A stretch of 64,000 bases of DNA from NCBI GenBank assembly GCA_037176705.1, contig CM073896.1:23014708-23078707 (forward strand), in the 5' to 3' direction. The notes below the pieces were generated by a model. That model was not told the DNA's origin. It was given only the letters and a program-made list of their open reading frames with translations, and searched no databases. The stretch comes from Molossus alvarezi (lineage: Eukaryota; Chordata; Mammalia; Chiroptera; Molossidae). Shown here piece by piece: positions 23,101-35,452 of this stretch (its first letter is position 1; the number at the start of each line of letters is the position of its first letter). The translations under genes and the position numbers were made by a program.

Positions 23101-24204
23101 CTTCACAATAGACTTCTGTATTCCTAAACTTTGAAGTCTTATTCACCGAGTCCTGATTCACCAAGTCTTATTTATTTCATCCTGATGATGTTTATTTCAC
23201 TACTTTGCACAAAATTGGGTTCCATGTTGAAACAGCATACTTAGAAAGAAAAAGGATGGGGGGAGAAATTAAATCTATTTTGAAGATAAATAATCACATG
23301 ATAATGCAATTATTTGCGTTTATTTATCTCATCACGAAATGCTCACCTCTATTTGTCAGATGTATTTTTTCTTTAGAATAATTTATCTTTCTGATCTGTT
23401 TAAGTCATCAATATAGAAAATAATGTACAAGAATTAGGAGACATAACTTCTCTTTTCTTCACACAGTCTTTTGAAATGAATCTTGTTCATTAGGAACACA
23501 GACATAGTAAATTCTACCATCCTGTGAAAACACAGGTTTAGAAGGGCCCTCTGCACAGAAAGGACATTAACATGAATTCATGTGTCTTCCTAGTTAAATC
23601 TGTGTGAATTTGTACATTTTCGCTTAAAATAAATAGACAATGTATATACTAGAGATTTGTAGTTAGTATTAGTTTAAATTCGTTTTGTTCTTTATTGGAA
23701 GAATGGCAGGTGCATTTTTTTATGGTGATGTTAGATTTTCCTTAATGTAAAAAGAGGGGCAAGATCTCCCAGTTCTGTTTCTCAGAAGTTTATAATAAAG
23801 CCATAAAAATGTGCACTGTTTCTTAGCTTATAACCATTTTTTTTTTCTTAAAGCATTTTTAAAGTAAAGGTTGGCCCACCTCAGGATTACAATACCATAT
23901 GCTTGTACATAAAGGGAATATTAAGCTATAAAGACAGGTATGAAAGGGGAGATTTTTCAAGGCACTGCTGATAATAACATGCTCTATGGAATGGGATAGG
24001 CAGCCCCCAGGTGGTTTATGAAAAACAGTTGAGTAGAACCTGTATATACAGTGTTTCCCTTCCTCTTAGCAGAGAGCAGTGAACACACTCACCTGTGCAG
24101 CTGATCTTATTCTGAGGTCTTCTGAAAACAAAACCTTGAGAACTTTTGAGGCAGAGGATTCCATCACGACACATCTCTTATGAATCGTAATTACTTTTTG
24201 GCTA
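20195..24204. other. 4 kb of AT-rich, mobile-element-poor sequence
   Basis: No SINE, young L1 or gene was recognised in this stretch. Short A and T runs (for example about 21371-21380) have no element attached. A weak splice-site-bounded block at 21566-21724 is listed separately. Confidence 0.5.
21566..21724 (+). other. Weak candidate non-coding exon
   Basis: A block of 159 bp is bounded by TTGTTTGTTGCAG on the left and a GTAAGAT donor on the right. All three frames contain stops, so it could only be a non-coding or terminal exon. Such pairs occur by chance in AT-rich DNA. Confidence 0.12.
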
Positions 24205-24487
24205 CACAGTTGTCCCTCGTCTATTGCAGTTCATCTGTTCCATACTCTAGCGGTTACACCTGGCGTTGAAGGATTCCTGGGGCACTCGAATACATAGGCC
24301 TGCAGTCCATACGCACAGTTATTTTAATTTTAATTGTAATACAGGGGCGTATAATGGACTCAGACAACCGAGCACGCGCTATATCATTTTCACTGTCTCC
24401 ATCAACTTTTTAATGAATGTATTTGAAATATTCGCCATAAAGTGAAGCCTCGAAAGTCGAAGCGCGAAGTGGCGAGGGTCGACTGCG
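24205..24487. mobile_element. Tc1/mariner (Tigger/pogo-like) element, 283 bp
   Basis: The left end reads CACAGTTGTCCCTCG and the reverse complement of the right end CGCAGTCGACCCTCG (12 of 15 match). TA dinucleotides at 24203-24204 and 24488-24489 are the expected target duplication. The right arm is unusually CpG-rich (TCGAAAGTCGAAGCGCGAAG). The ends resemble Tigger-type elements. There is no transposase coding, so it is a deletion derivative. The family name is provisional. Confidence 0.75.
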
Positions 24488-24489
24488 TA

Positions 24490-26349
24490 TCTGTTTGCTC
24501 TCCAGACACTTTTTGACACTTGCCAACCATGTGCAAGGCAAGTAGGTGGCCAGAACCCAATCAGCAGCCCTCGCTGCCCTGCCCTCAAGTTGTTCACACA
24601 TACAGAGGAAAACACACGTGAAACAGCCTACCTCAGACAAAATGAACCGAAATTTTCAAGATAGGCTTCAAGCAAAATTCTCCAGCAGTTAAAATAAAGG
24701 ACTGTTAAATCAGAGCATCAGATAAGAGCATCAGAATATCTTTGAGGCCCAAGGATGCATTTCAGCTGCACAGCTAAAAAGTGGGGAATGTTTTACCTGG
24801 TGGGAAATAGGTATGAAGGCTTTCTGGGCTCAGGGCGCCGGCTGGCAAAGTCACTGTGGGGTAAAAGTAAATAAAAGTGAATGTTCTGTTTGGAGAACGG
24901 AAAGCTTGACACCGGGGTGTGGGGAGGAATGCAGGAGAGGTCGGCTATGCAGGTAAGGGCCGACTGCAGCATTCTGCATGCCAAGCTCCGGTGGTTATAA
25001 ATAGGAAAGTGATGTAATATGATCTATACTTTAAGAATGTGATTCTGGTCGAAGCGGGGGTGTGGGCGAGGAGAGTGTTTGCAGGGAGAACACATGAAGC
25101 AAGAGGTTCAGTTCTGTGAGTCCTGCCATAGGCTCCTCAGTAGTGTCTAGTCTGCTGGGTCAGCAGGGGACCAGTTCTTGCCCGTCATTGCTTCTGTGAG
25201 TCTCCGCTAAATGCTGACTAAAGGAATGTCTCCCAGGGATAATCAGTAAACTTCTGCATTTGCAACTTTTTTCCTTTTTTAGAAATGGTTTCAAAACTCT
25301 TCATACATGGGAGGAAAATAATTTAGTGTATGTGTTTTTCAGCATACACCCAGGTGTACAAACATACACAAACACACTAAACTCTCTCCCAATATGTACT
25401 TGAAATGAAAACTCAGATCCTGTTCCTGAAATTTATGCTTCATTTACGTTGGGGGCAGCTGCTACCCTACTTGATTTCCCTTCTGAGACTTTTTATCTCT
25501 CAGGCTGTATCCTTCCCTTCATTGTTTTATCAGCTCATCAATCACCACACTTCATTCCTCTGTACAGAACACGCATCACCCACACATTTTTATGGCTAGA
25601 AAGCAAACCTACCCTCCTTGGCATGTACTGCTTACTTAAACATAATTAAGTAATTGTGCTGAAAATTTCATATCCTTTCCATCACCATGCACGTTTGGTC
25701 AAAATAATAGGGAACACGTTAAAGCTTGGATAACAGCTGGAGGAGGAAGCTGGGAAAAGACACAGAATGAATGAAAAAGTGAACTCAGCCCAGCCTTCAA
25801 TGGCACAATCCTCTAATGAGCCCCAGCACATTGACACCTCTGCGGAGGAAATGCCTAGCTCACAGCATCAGCTTCACTCCAATTATTTCATTGAAAATTA
25901 CCACTGTCATAAGGCTCCCCAGTAGTGCACCAGACTCATCACGTTGTAGGAGCAAATCACCTATTTTCAAAGCAGTTCTCTTACAGTCTGGGGAAAACCC
26001 AACAATTTCTTTCTAAATAAGCTACATAAGAAAAGGTGGTGATGACTCACCGAAATGTAATATTCTGCAGACTGGGGTGTTTGTCTTTCTTCTCTGAGAC
26101 CTTACTTACAGAGCTGCAGACATGGTCAATAAACATATCTGATTAGTGAATGAATGAATGAAAATCCGAACTTGTGCTTCAGATCAAAATCATAACTTTT
26201 GTATTTTTAGCAATAGAAAATATCTCTGTCTTTGGTTAGAGGTCAATTGGTATTTGGTTCATCCTGTCCATTGTTAGATCAAGGACATCTTATCCTCTGA
26301 CAGTTTACTGCCATTATTTAGTAACAGATATTTTTAAATCACATGGTGA
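24490..26349. other. Unique-looking sequence, nothing recognised
   Basis: No gene or mobile element was identified. Composition is somewhat less AT-rich near 24750-25250. Several short open frames lack domain-like features. Confidence 0.5.
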
Positions 26350-26556
26350 ACTCTGGTTGGTTTGGCTCAGCAGTTAGAGCATTGGCCCTGGGACCAAAGA
26401 ATTGCAGGTTTGATTCTCAGTCGAGGGTGTGTACCTGAGTTGCAGGATTGATTCCAGCTTTGGCCAGGGTCATGCGAGAGACAAACAATTGCTGTGTCTC
26501 TCTTACATGGATGTTTTTCTCTCTTCCTCTTTCCCTCCCTTTCACTCTATCCAAAA

Positions 26557-26602
<46 letters not shown>
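26350..26602 (+). mobile_element. Older VES-type SINE with (TAAA)n tail
   Basis: The diverged head ACTCTGGTTGGTTTGGCTCA is followed by a CT-rich body ending in CACTCTATCC and a long (TAAA)n tail. AAATCACATRGTGA (26336-26349 and 26603-26616, one mismatch) is the 14-bp target duplication. The hairpin seen in younger copies is missing here. Confidence 0.94.
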
Positions 26603-26603
<1 letters not shown>

Positions 26604-26604
26604 A
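26556..26604. repeat. (TAAA)n microsatellite
   Basis: About twelve tetranucleotide units that grew from the SINE's A-rich tail. Confidence 0.95.
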
Positions 26605-26964
26605 ATCACATAGTGACACATAATATTGCCTTAATATTAGGGGTATGGTGTAATTTAATCTAAAATAAGGAAACAAAAAGCAGATACTCATTTAATGTCT
26701 CTTTGCCTTTATAAATGAAGTATGGTGCTCTTTTACATGCTGTCTCAAATTTTGATTTTTTATTTTCATAGGTCTCAAATTTTTAGAGAAATAATATGGT
26801 TCTGGCTCTTTCCATGCTGTGGGGTGTGGCCATCCCTGGGTAGAAGTCATTGGAATGCTAGCGTCCTATCCAGCTACTCTCTTCAATTTTGAAGAGGCAG
26901 GTTATAGCTAATTGTGGTTGAAAATATACTATCACATTAATAGACATTAACTTTAATGAGGCCT

Positions 26965-27165
26965 ACACTGAATCCCAACTCTGACACTTCACATTTATGT
27001 GATCTTGGGCAATTTATTTATCATCTCAGAGGTTTTATTCCCAATCAGTAGCATGAAGATATTAATAGTGTCCCATGATAAACTTGTGAGGACTCAATGA
27101 TGTCATAGATATACAACACTCAGAAGAATGTCTGACATATTATAAATAAGTTATTGCTCTGATTA
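26965..27165 (+). mobile_element. MIR SINE remnant
   Basis: CCCAACTCTGACACTTCACA, then TATGTGATCTTGGGCAATTT, then ACTTGTGAGGACTCAATGAT and a TGTCTGACATATTATAAATA end give the MIR order over nearly its whole length. Confidence 0.85.
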
Positions 27166-28669
27166 TTATTATTTTTTAATTATTATTATTTACAGCCTAT
27201 GTACGTAGCCATTCTGCCTCAAAGTCCATTTGTTTCAGCCAAATGTCAGAATATTTACCCTTGGTCGCCGGAAGTAACTGAGAGGTAAAGTGCTTAGCAA
27301 AACACCTGATACCTCATAACCCTTTCATGTTATTGGCTGTGGTAGTAGTTATTATTGTTACCTGATATAAGCTTTTCTCCTCTTCAGGTTTTGGAGGGGA
27401 TCTTGTCTAATCTAGGTATATCAACATCTTTTTCCTCGGGTGATGACAAGTCTGTGAGTTAAAGTTGGTGTTGTGACTTGGACATAATGCCCTGTTTGAC
27501 AGTCTAACATAGTATTGTAATTATATAGCTGGATGCCTTGATATTGAGGTAAAGAGCGTTTTCTTTATAATCAAAGACCACTAGAATGGTTTTCACACCG
27601 GATTATAGTTTTAGAATCAACACAACCCAGTGAGAGCCACTAAATGAAACATTAGCACGTATCTTACAGGAGCCAACAGAGCGTTCTGATCTGTCCACAC
27701 ATTCTCTAATTTGAAAATACTACTTTAATCTCCACTTATCAAGACTGTCTTTAGAGGCCTGTGACATTAATCAAGCAGCATATATAATTATGCCTTTAAC
27801 CTTTTTTGGTTAAATGCATTTTATAAGAATGACTGTTATTTACTTTGAAATCCAAATTTAGAATTAAAACTACATTTAATATGGCAAAATAATCCTTTAA
27901 AAATCAATGGTCATGATTCGTCTCACAACACGTCTTCTAAAACCATACTTGGAGAAGATTGGGGATATAGCAAAGACTGTTCCATGAATTCCTTGCCAGT
28001 GCTTTGTAGACTTGTGGTTTGGAGTGGACCCAGTCTTCTCAGTAAAAGGCAGAAGCTAGATTGCCAGCTGAGATGCTGAGGCAGACAGTATAGACTAGAA
28101 AACTGCAGGAGATGGTAAAAATAAATCAACCAAAGGTAAATCGAACGAGTCCAGGCTCTGGAATTGGACTGAACTGTGGGCATCTCCAACAAGCCAGGCC
28201 TGACACAGCTCGTCTTCCCCAGCAGCTCACTGCTGCCCTCAGGGAGGGGCAGAGGAAGCCAATGGAGGAACGGAAAGGAATTCAGGGATGCACTGTGGTT
28301 AAAAAAGCAGGACTGAAATGGTGGATTGTGGAGCTGAGTGGAAAGACAAGCAGAGTCATGCCAGGGACCAATAGCTTGATCAAATGTATGTAAGAGGTTT
28401 TGAACTAAATGGTAGGAAATCCCTGAGTGAGCAAAGGGAACAATTTGTTAGAAGGGATTTATTCATGCTGAGGATAAGATTTAGCATGAAATTAAGATAC
28501 TGCTGGAGACAAACAATCTTTACAAAGTCTCTTCTGTACAAATGTGAAAGTATGGATAAGCAATACCTTATTATATCATGTCTCTTTCTATTGAATCCAA
28601 TGTGACAAGGCAGTTAAATAATAATGTTAATCATCCTAAATTGAATATCGGGATCAATACAGGTCTTTT
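27166..28669. other. Unique-looking sequence, nothing recognised
   Basis: AT-rich with a (TTA)-like patch near 27170-27195. A 93-codon open frame at 28112-28393 has no recognisable domain and no coding context; I do not call it a gene. Confidence 0.45.
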
Positions 28670-28865
28670 GTCTGTAACCCTGCAATGTAGATGCACTTCT
28701 ACACATATTCAAGATAAAGAAACTGAGCCCTGGCCTGTTTAGCTAGGGTAGAATTAAAAAAAAAAAAAGATAAAGAAACTGACACTCAGAAAAGCTAGTG
28801 ATTATTCCAGGCTCACACAGCTGATACATGTCAGGATGAGTTTCTCTCCCAAGATCCCTTCTTTG
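28670..28865 (-). mobile_element. MIR SINE remnant, split by a tiny insertion
   Basis: AAGATAAAGAAACTGA, then ACTCAGAAAAGCTAGTGATT and CAGGCTCACACAGCTGATAC match the complement of the MIR core. It is interrupted at 28727-28766 by a 40-bp SINE-head insertion. Confidence 0.75.
28727..28766 (+). mobile_element. Miniature insertion: SINE head plus poly(A), 40 bp
   Basis: It starts GCCCTGGCCTGTTTAGCT, the 5' head of the VES SINE, but after about 27 nt goes straight to a poly(A) run. The whole tRNA remainder and CT body are missing. A perfect 16-bp target duplication AAGATAAAGAAACTGA (28711-28726 and 28767-28782) shows it was inserted as this short unit by the L1 machinery, not trimmed later, although a later deletion that kept both duplications is not excluded. 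Confidence 0.9.
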
Positions 28866-29599
28866 TAAAATCTGTGAGTTTTTCATTAATTATTATTCTG
28901 TTTTTCAATTCTTAAAACTAACAGTCCAAGTCCTGTGCCATTATTCATGTGTAGTTTGTCCTATGTACAGTACAGTTGTAAATGACCTCCATCTTCCTCT
29001 TGTTGCGTGTGTATGCCTTTGCTTTTCCTTGAATTTGAAAGTAGCTCAAGAGTAGAGTCCACAGTGTTTGTTTTATATGGGTACTCATGACTACCATTGT
29101 TGTGCTAGATCCTGTGTGTTAATAGTTACTGATGTGACTAATTAACTGAGTCCCACTTTTCAAACAATAGAAGAAAACTTGTGTGTAAATTTAATATATA
29201 ATTCTTGGCATAAATGCTGTATATAAATGTATCAAATATTGGTATAAGTGGACAAATTTAAAATTATTTGAATAATACTTTGCTGTATAGGATTTTTTTT
29301 TTTCTCTAACAGATAGCACCAAGGTAATTTAATGTATTATTTTCCAACATGCATTCTGTGGAACGCTGGTCTGGGGGTATATGTTCATGTACAAAGGGTT
29401 TTTTATAGCCAAATGCCTTTATCGGTGTGTTCATTTATAAGGACTGACTCAAAAAGAAAGAATTTATGTTTGCCTGCCATAGGGACCACCATTTTCCATA
29501 TAATTATAGGATTGTTGGCACACGGAGGAAAATGAATGGTATTGAGCCATCTTTCCAACAGATTACCGTTCTGGTGGTAACACAGGCCAAATACATTCT

Positions 29600-29760
29600 C
29601 ACTCTTTTCTCCTTTCTCTTTGTTCCTCTCCTACCTCCTTCCCTCTTCTTTCTCCTTCTTCTCCCTCTTCTTTTTCTAGCTCTTTCTCCCTCCACACATA
29701 CTCCCTCTTTCTCTCTTTCTTCCCCACCCTATAAACATGCAAACATTTTTTTCTCCCTTT
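29600..29760. repeat. Pyrimidine-rich (CT) tract
   Basis: About 160 bp of irregular CT, CTT and CCT units. It explains overlapping artificial open frames on both strands. Confidence 0.85.
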
Positions 29761-31560
29761 AGCTTCCCTGTATTTTAATGAAAATAGGTCATTACCTCCA
29801 GTGATATATATAGATCTATATAAATTTTTTTTTCCATTCATTTCAGCAAAATCTGGACACTGTTCTCCTTCTCCCTGCTTCTGACCAAAGAGACATTGTG
29901 ACTGTAAGATAACTCCTTTTACTGGGGAATTTCTTTTCAGAGGAATTGCTCTCACACTCTGGGCAGTAGAATTCTGCATGCAGGCTACATTTCACACTCA
30001 AGATGCAGCGGATTATGAAGTAAATGCCTGTTACACCAGGCTACCTATATCTTTAGCACCATGATCTGGAGAATTTTGCTGAGAGTGTCCTTTGCAGGGA
30101 CCCTGGACCACAGACAACAGTCTCAATGTCTGTCTTCTTTGACAGTCTCTAACGTTAAATATTAACTTTACCCTCAAGGAGTTTATAATGCCAATGACAA
30201 GAGAGCAAATAGATCATATTATCAACAAAGGAAAAAGTACCGTAAGTGTCAGGAAGGAGCTTCTGTAGATGACAAGAACTACAGAGGAAGAAAGTCATGG
30301 TGGACTGGCGGCCTTAGGAAAGCTTCATGAAGAAGATGAAGTCAGAGCTGAGCCTCAAAGAAAGAGTAAAAATTCTCTTTCTTTTAAAATATGCTTTCCT
30401 TTCATGTCTTTCTATCTTCGATTTTGTCTTCCACCCATTCAAACCTATAGCTAAAAGCAAACTCAACACGTCATCCCCATACCTTGAGGATAAGGCGCTT
30501 ATATCAAGTGTATCATAGGAAGCTCTCCATGATCAAGCCTCTTATTTCTCCAGATGCATGCCTCCTGTGCACACACCTTATTTGGCCTCATTACTATTGC
30601 ACAATGCTTGTCGTGCCCTGCCATGTATATCCGGCCAACTCTTATCTGTCCTTCTTGACCCCTTGAACATACTTCTACTACATCTGATTCTCTCAGTAGA
30701 ATGGGAGTCCTCGAAGGCACGGGCCAGTGCTTAGTCATCTTTGTTTGTATCTTGCAGAACTGACAGTATATATGCCTTTTGTTCTCAATGATGTCAAGAC
30801 TAAGCCACATAATTCTTTGTCAGTTCTGATGACTGAAAATAAAACCCTATTATCCTACTTGCCTTTGCTTAGCTGAAACGCCATTATGGGATGGTGAAAA
30901 AGAACAGCAAGTTCTCACATGTCTAGTAAAAAATGTTGTGGGCTGGGAAATATGATGTAAATTATCAGGATTGAAAACAAAAGTTCTATCTCCAGCACTG
31001 GAAATATTGCAGATGGTATCAAAATGTGACTCAAAATTGTTTATAAAAATGATACCATTTCAAAGTGGATTTAGAACTAATTGTGATAGAAAAGTTTTAA
31101 GGGATTAATTCTTTTTTCATGATTCTATGGTACTGGAATTTAGCTAGGCTTTAAATCTCAAGAAATTCCTCCATTATATCCCACCTGGATTAAACTGTGA
31201 TCAACATCACATATATGCCATCTCTGTCCAGACCTCTAATCTAAAAAGTCTTAATATTAAAGACTAACCCCTGACAGTGTTAACTATACCTATGAACAAG
31301 TCTGTTCCTATCATTCCATGACTTAGTACAGTGTAGCCAAGTCTGGATTTCAACATTCTTCTTTCTTGACACATAATGTTCCTACTTCTGCAATGCAAGT
31401 GAAAAGTATAGTAAATAAAATCACAGGTAGTACAGAAAAATCCATATGTAATCATCGAGGTACAAAGAGTACATTATTTCCGTACCTGGGAGTTAGACTG
31501 TAAATACTGAAAATGGCATGGGTGTGCTAGAACGGAAAGCATTGTGTGTGGGTTTTGTAG

Positions 31561-31700
31561 CCAGCTGCCGGTGGAGCTGAATCACTGGAAGAGGCATCAA
31601 AGAATTTCCTCGCCCAGAATCCCAACTTCTAGTAATTCTCAAATTCGTACTGGATCCTTCTCCCCTATTCCTGAACATCTTCTTGATGGAGTTAAAGCAA
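31561..31700 (+). other. Weak candidate coding exon or pseudo-exon
   Basis: A 140-bp block lies between GGTTTTGTAG and a good donor (GTAAGATG). It is open in one frame, giving a Ser/Pro-rich peptide that contains LPVELNHWKRHQ and RTGSFSPIPEHLLDG. The composition looks more protein-like than other frames nearby. The acceptor has a poor pyrimidine tract, no partner exon is visible in the window, and I do not recognise the peptide. Chance is a serious alternative. Confidence 0.2.
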
Positions 31701-32689
31701 GTAAGATGATCAAAGCTGCTCTAAAGTAAAGGAAGAAAGTACAGTTATTAAAATACAGTGTCTAAGCTAAAATAATAATTTTGATTCAAAAGCAGCGTTT
31801 GTTTTCTGGCATGAGCTTGCGGCACAATGAAAACATGCTTCCCCAGCCAAAGGATAGTGTTTTTTTCCATCTGATATTTCATCAAATAGAATTCTTAATC
31901 AAGCCAGAACTTCCTGAAATAGATGATTAGAAGACATTTAAAAATGTAAATAAACTGTCTTGAAAGGAATTGTAAAATACAGTTTGATCTCATTTGTCCC
32001 AAGTTCAGTACATCATTGGCCCATGCATGATAGCTGCTTCAGTCTTGTGAGATATGTCCATCCCATAACTAGTTCTCGTCCATATGATGCATTTACAATG
32101 AAAGAATCATATCTTAAAAATAACTGACTGTTTCAAATAGTGGTCTCATAATAATCAGAAAGTAACTGCATTAAGTACCTTTCTAGCTGCCAAGTCTTCT
32201 GTGCCTTCCAGGTGAGTCAGCGGCTAGCCTCTGTGTCCAGCACACTTAGCAAGAAGTAATTAAGGGCATAATAGAAACGAAACTCTGTGACTGGACAATG
32301 AAGTTCCCCCAAATGTTTGGGTTACAAATGTCAACAGTAAATTCAGCTTGCCTTTCCCATAGGCATTTTCTATCTTGTTTGGAAACAGTTACTGGTTCAA
32401 GCAAGCATTTTCCACATGCCAACACCCAGTAACTATGGTTTGAATACACCAGGGAGGCACTTACAGTGTAAGTCTAGAAACAAACCTGTCACACATCAGA
32501 ATCAAGTAGTGTCAGATGTATAGAACTGAATCTAAATATCTGCCATATCTTCCTTCACGTAGTATTATTAAGTTAGTAACACAGGATGTTATTTATGACA
32601 TCACTTCCCCCTATATTAGCTGGTTTCCACATCTCCATTTTTTTTCCCTACCAGACTATAAACATCTTAGGGTTGGGCACTGGTTTCTA

Positions 32690-32830
32690 CTGTAGCAGTC
32701 TTCACTCTTAAATCAGTCCCTGGCAAATGGGAGATGCTGATGATTGAATGATTTTCTAAAAATACCTGGCACCTAGCAGTCCCTTAATAAGTTCTTATAA
32801 ATAAGTGAATTGATGCATTGATGAAAACAT
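32690..32830 (+). mobile_element. MIR/L2-like 3' end remnant
   Basis: TCCCTGGCAAATGGGAGATG and CCTGGCACCTAGCAGTCCCT followed by TTAATAAGTTCTTATAAATA resemble the 3' ends of MIR or L2. Short and diverged. Confidence 0.5.
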
Positions 32831-33676
32831 GAATGTGTGTATGACATTTTATTACAGTGAAATGTTTTAAGTCAACTGAGGTTTTAAATGCTTAAAAGAA
32901 AAGAATATGCACTTCTTATTTACTTTAGAAATTAATTAGAATAAAAATTCATATTTAAATATTGCATTTAAAACATTGGAAGTAAAATTTCTTGGCAGTA
33001 ATTTCCAAATTGCACACTCTATTAATTTTTTAAAATGTAATTATCTTTCTATTGGCAAAGAGTGATATTTATAATATACTTGGGGTGTTTGTAAATGTCA
33101 CCCCATCCTGCCCATGCATACACATTCACCTGACCTTTTTTTCAGCAACTCTCACCAAGTTTGAAAAAAAATTAAAGCAACTACTTCTCACAGTTTGCAG
33201 AGTATTGAATGAAATTCTTAAAAGGACTATTGCAACTATTATAATAAGTATAATCTTGTTTCTGTGGCAGATGGAAAAAAGTAAGTAAGTGCTTATGGTT
33301 ATTACATAGGAAAACATAACTATTCTAACCTGTATCAGTTCAAGTTGTGACTGTCCCAGAGAAGATACAGGCAGTGGCCAAGTGGCTTATAGGAAAACAT
33401 GCATTTTGCAGTTTTCTGATAGAAAAGTTACTACAGAAAGCTGGGCACTGATTTCATTTACCCATTTATCACTTGCCTTTTGCAGGGAGAAAGACCTGTT
33501 CTTTCATCCTTTGTGAAATGGACAAGAATACCATGTCTATTTACTACTGGGTACATTAGGACCTGCCCCGAAAACATTACCTGCTGTTCAGGTCACCTTG
33601 ACATTTAACAACTTCCGAGTGTCTTACCTCCATTCTCAATCCTCCACAGTGAAGAAGAACAAAGGGATGTTGTCTT

Positions 33677-33809
33677 CTTTTTTAAAAACTACTTTATTGA
33701 GATATGATTGACATGCAAGAAGGTGTGCATACTTAATGAACACAACTTGATGAGTCTGAGGATAAGTATACACTCATGAAACCATCACCACCATCAAGGC
33801 TGTAGATAT
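33677..33809 (-). mobile_element. Short L1M 3' end, antisense, with target duplication
   Basis: Starting after a T-rich end, TTTATTGAGATATGATTGAC, then TGATGAGTCTGAGGATAAGT and TGAAACCATCACCACCATCA are antisense L1M 3'-UTR text. A perfect 15-bp duplication AAGGGATGTTGTCTT (33662-33676 and 33810-33824) delimits this 133-bp, severely 5'-truncated insertion. Confidence 0.93.
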
Positions 33810-33824
33810 AAGGGATGTTGTCTT

Positions 33825-35216
33825 AATTGCCACTAAACTTGAAGTAGCTATACTTAAAGGAAATCACACCAACAAATGATCTTCTGGTGATCTAATGATT
33901 TAATTGGTAGTTCTGAGTGTTTATTTCCAATAACTTAATTTTACAAACTTCTAAAATTATTGGATTTCTTCACATTTGTGTCTCATATTACCTTAGATTT
34001 ACACGTGTAGTCATTAAGGCACCAAATTGTACTTTTAAACATTTTTAACTCCTCAGTCAGGCTAAGAGTGCCTTGTGGGAAGTGCTGTAAACTTATTTAC
34101 ATCACAGTCCTAGAGCCTAATGAAGTGCTAAACGTGCAGGAGCATCCCAGCAGATGTTTGCTGAATTGATGAATGAGAGCTTTCTGCACACTGTGTTTGC
34201 ATCATCTTCAGATGCCCATTCTTAGACATTCGTCCACATCTTCAAATAACTGCAATTCTGGTTTTCATGCCATTTAACATGCCCTCAAAATTCACCCAGA
34301 AAGATATTTATTAATATCTCCTGTGTCATAACATAATGCTGTCCTTCTCAGGGTCTGTGATAGTCCCTTCACTGTCCTGAAAAAACTTATGACCTAGATG
34401 CAGAGGCAGGTCAAAGCCACATAAAGAACTAATTTACAAAATGAAGAAGGAAATGATTAAGGGTAAAATGAACACCATAAATGACATGGATAATCGTGTC
34501 TTGTGTGATTATGCCTAAGCTGGGTCCATTCTGGGTTCATACCTGGAAAGGCCTGAGCTTCTTTGGGGTCAGCTGCAAGAATTGGTGCATTTGAGGACCA
34601 AGGGGCTTCCTGAGAGAATACAGTCTAAACAAAGAGACTCAGTAGATACACTGACCTGATAACTAAGTCTTAGTCATCAGAGGGAGGAGTGATATGATGA
34701 GCTTCTTGAATTTGTCCCAAATATAGGAATCTATCCCTCACATGTTCTTTCACCACTGACTCATATGAGAATTTTAAGGAGGAGAGAACTGTGACATAGA
34801 ACTGGAAATTACTCTGTAAGGTATTAATAGTCACGAGACATCACTCTCATATCTAGAAGATATTGGGCACAAAGTGTATGTCCTTGAATAGAGAATAACA
34901 AAACAGAATGTAGGCGTTGTCCCCACTTGGCCTCTGGAACACTGTTCAGTTTGGGGAAAGGGAGGATGCGGTTGTTCACTGGATAATATGACACCCATAC
35001 AGGAGTGTCGAAGAATCACAGGTGTCATGCAGAGGCATCAGCACCCAGTGGAGGAAGCAGTACCTAACTGAAATATCAGTGTTATGGACAAAAAGGGCAG
35101 AAGAGCAGAGTAGTAGCTAGACATGTCTTTGAGTCCATGTTGACTCTTTTTGGTGACAACCGAAAATACCTGGAGCAGGACTCAACAGAGGGAATTAGCA
35201 AGTGACAGGTTGTATG
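33825..35216. other. Unique-looking sequence, nothing recognised
   Basis: No gene or repeat assignment is possible by eye. A block at about 34350-34620 has the feel of an ancient repeat (TATGACCTAGATGCAGAGGC) but I cannot place it. Confidence 0.45.
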
Positions 35217-35231
35217 CATAATAAATATTTA

Positions 35232-35437
35232 TTTAATTTTTTTTCTTTATTGATTTTAGAGGGAGAGGGAGAAAGAAATAGAAACATCATTGAGAGAGAA
35301 CACTGATTGGCTGCCTTCTGCATGGCCCCCACTGGGGATTGGGCCCACAACCTGAGCATGGACCCTGACTGGGAATTGAACCTGTGACCTCTTTGTGCGT
35401 GGGCCTATGCTCAACCACTGAGCCACACTGGCCAGGC
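35232..35437 (-). mobile_element. Older tRNA SINE, antisense
   Basis: From left to right it shows a T-rich tail, GA-rich body, GGGGATTGGGCCCACAACCT and the head complement (GAGCCACACTGGCCAGG). A perfect 15-bp duplication CATAATAAATATTTA (35217-35231 and 35438-35452) bounds it. It belongs to the older type that lacks the CCTCGGGTGAGG hairpin. Confidence 0.95.
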
Positions 35438-35452
35438 CATAATAAATATTTA

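Larger units (their letters stand above)
28866..33661. other. 4.8 kb of mostly unique AT-rich sequence
   Basis: No SINE or young L1 was seen. It holds a pyrimidine tract (29600-29760), a weak candidate exon (31561-31700), an ancient-repeat-like block at 30160-30360 (starting CCCTCAAGGAGTTTATAATG) and a MIR/L2-like block at about 32690-32830. No gene is called. Confidence 0.45.
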
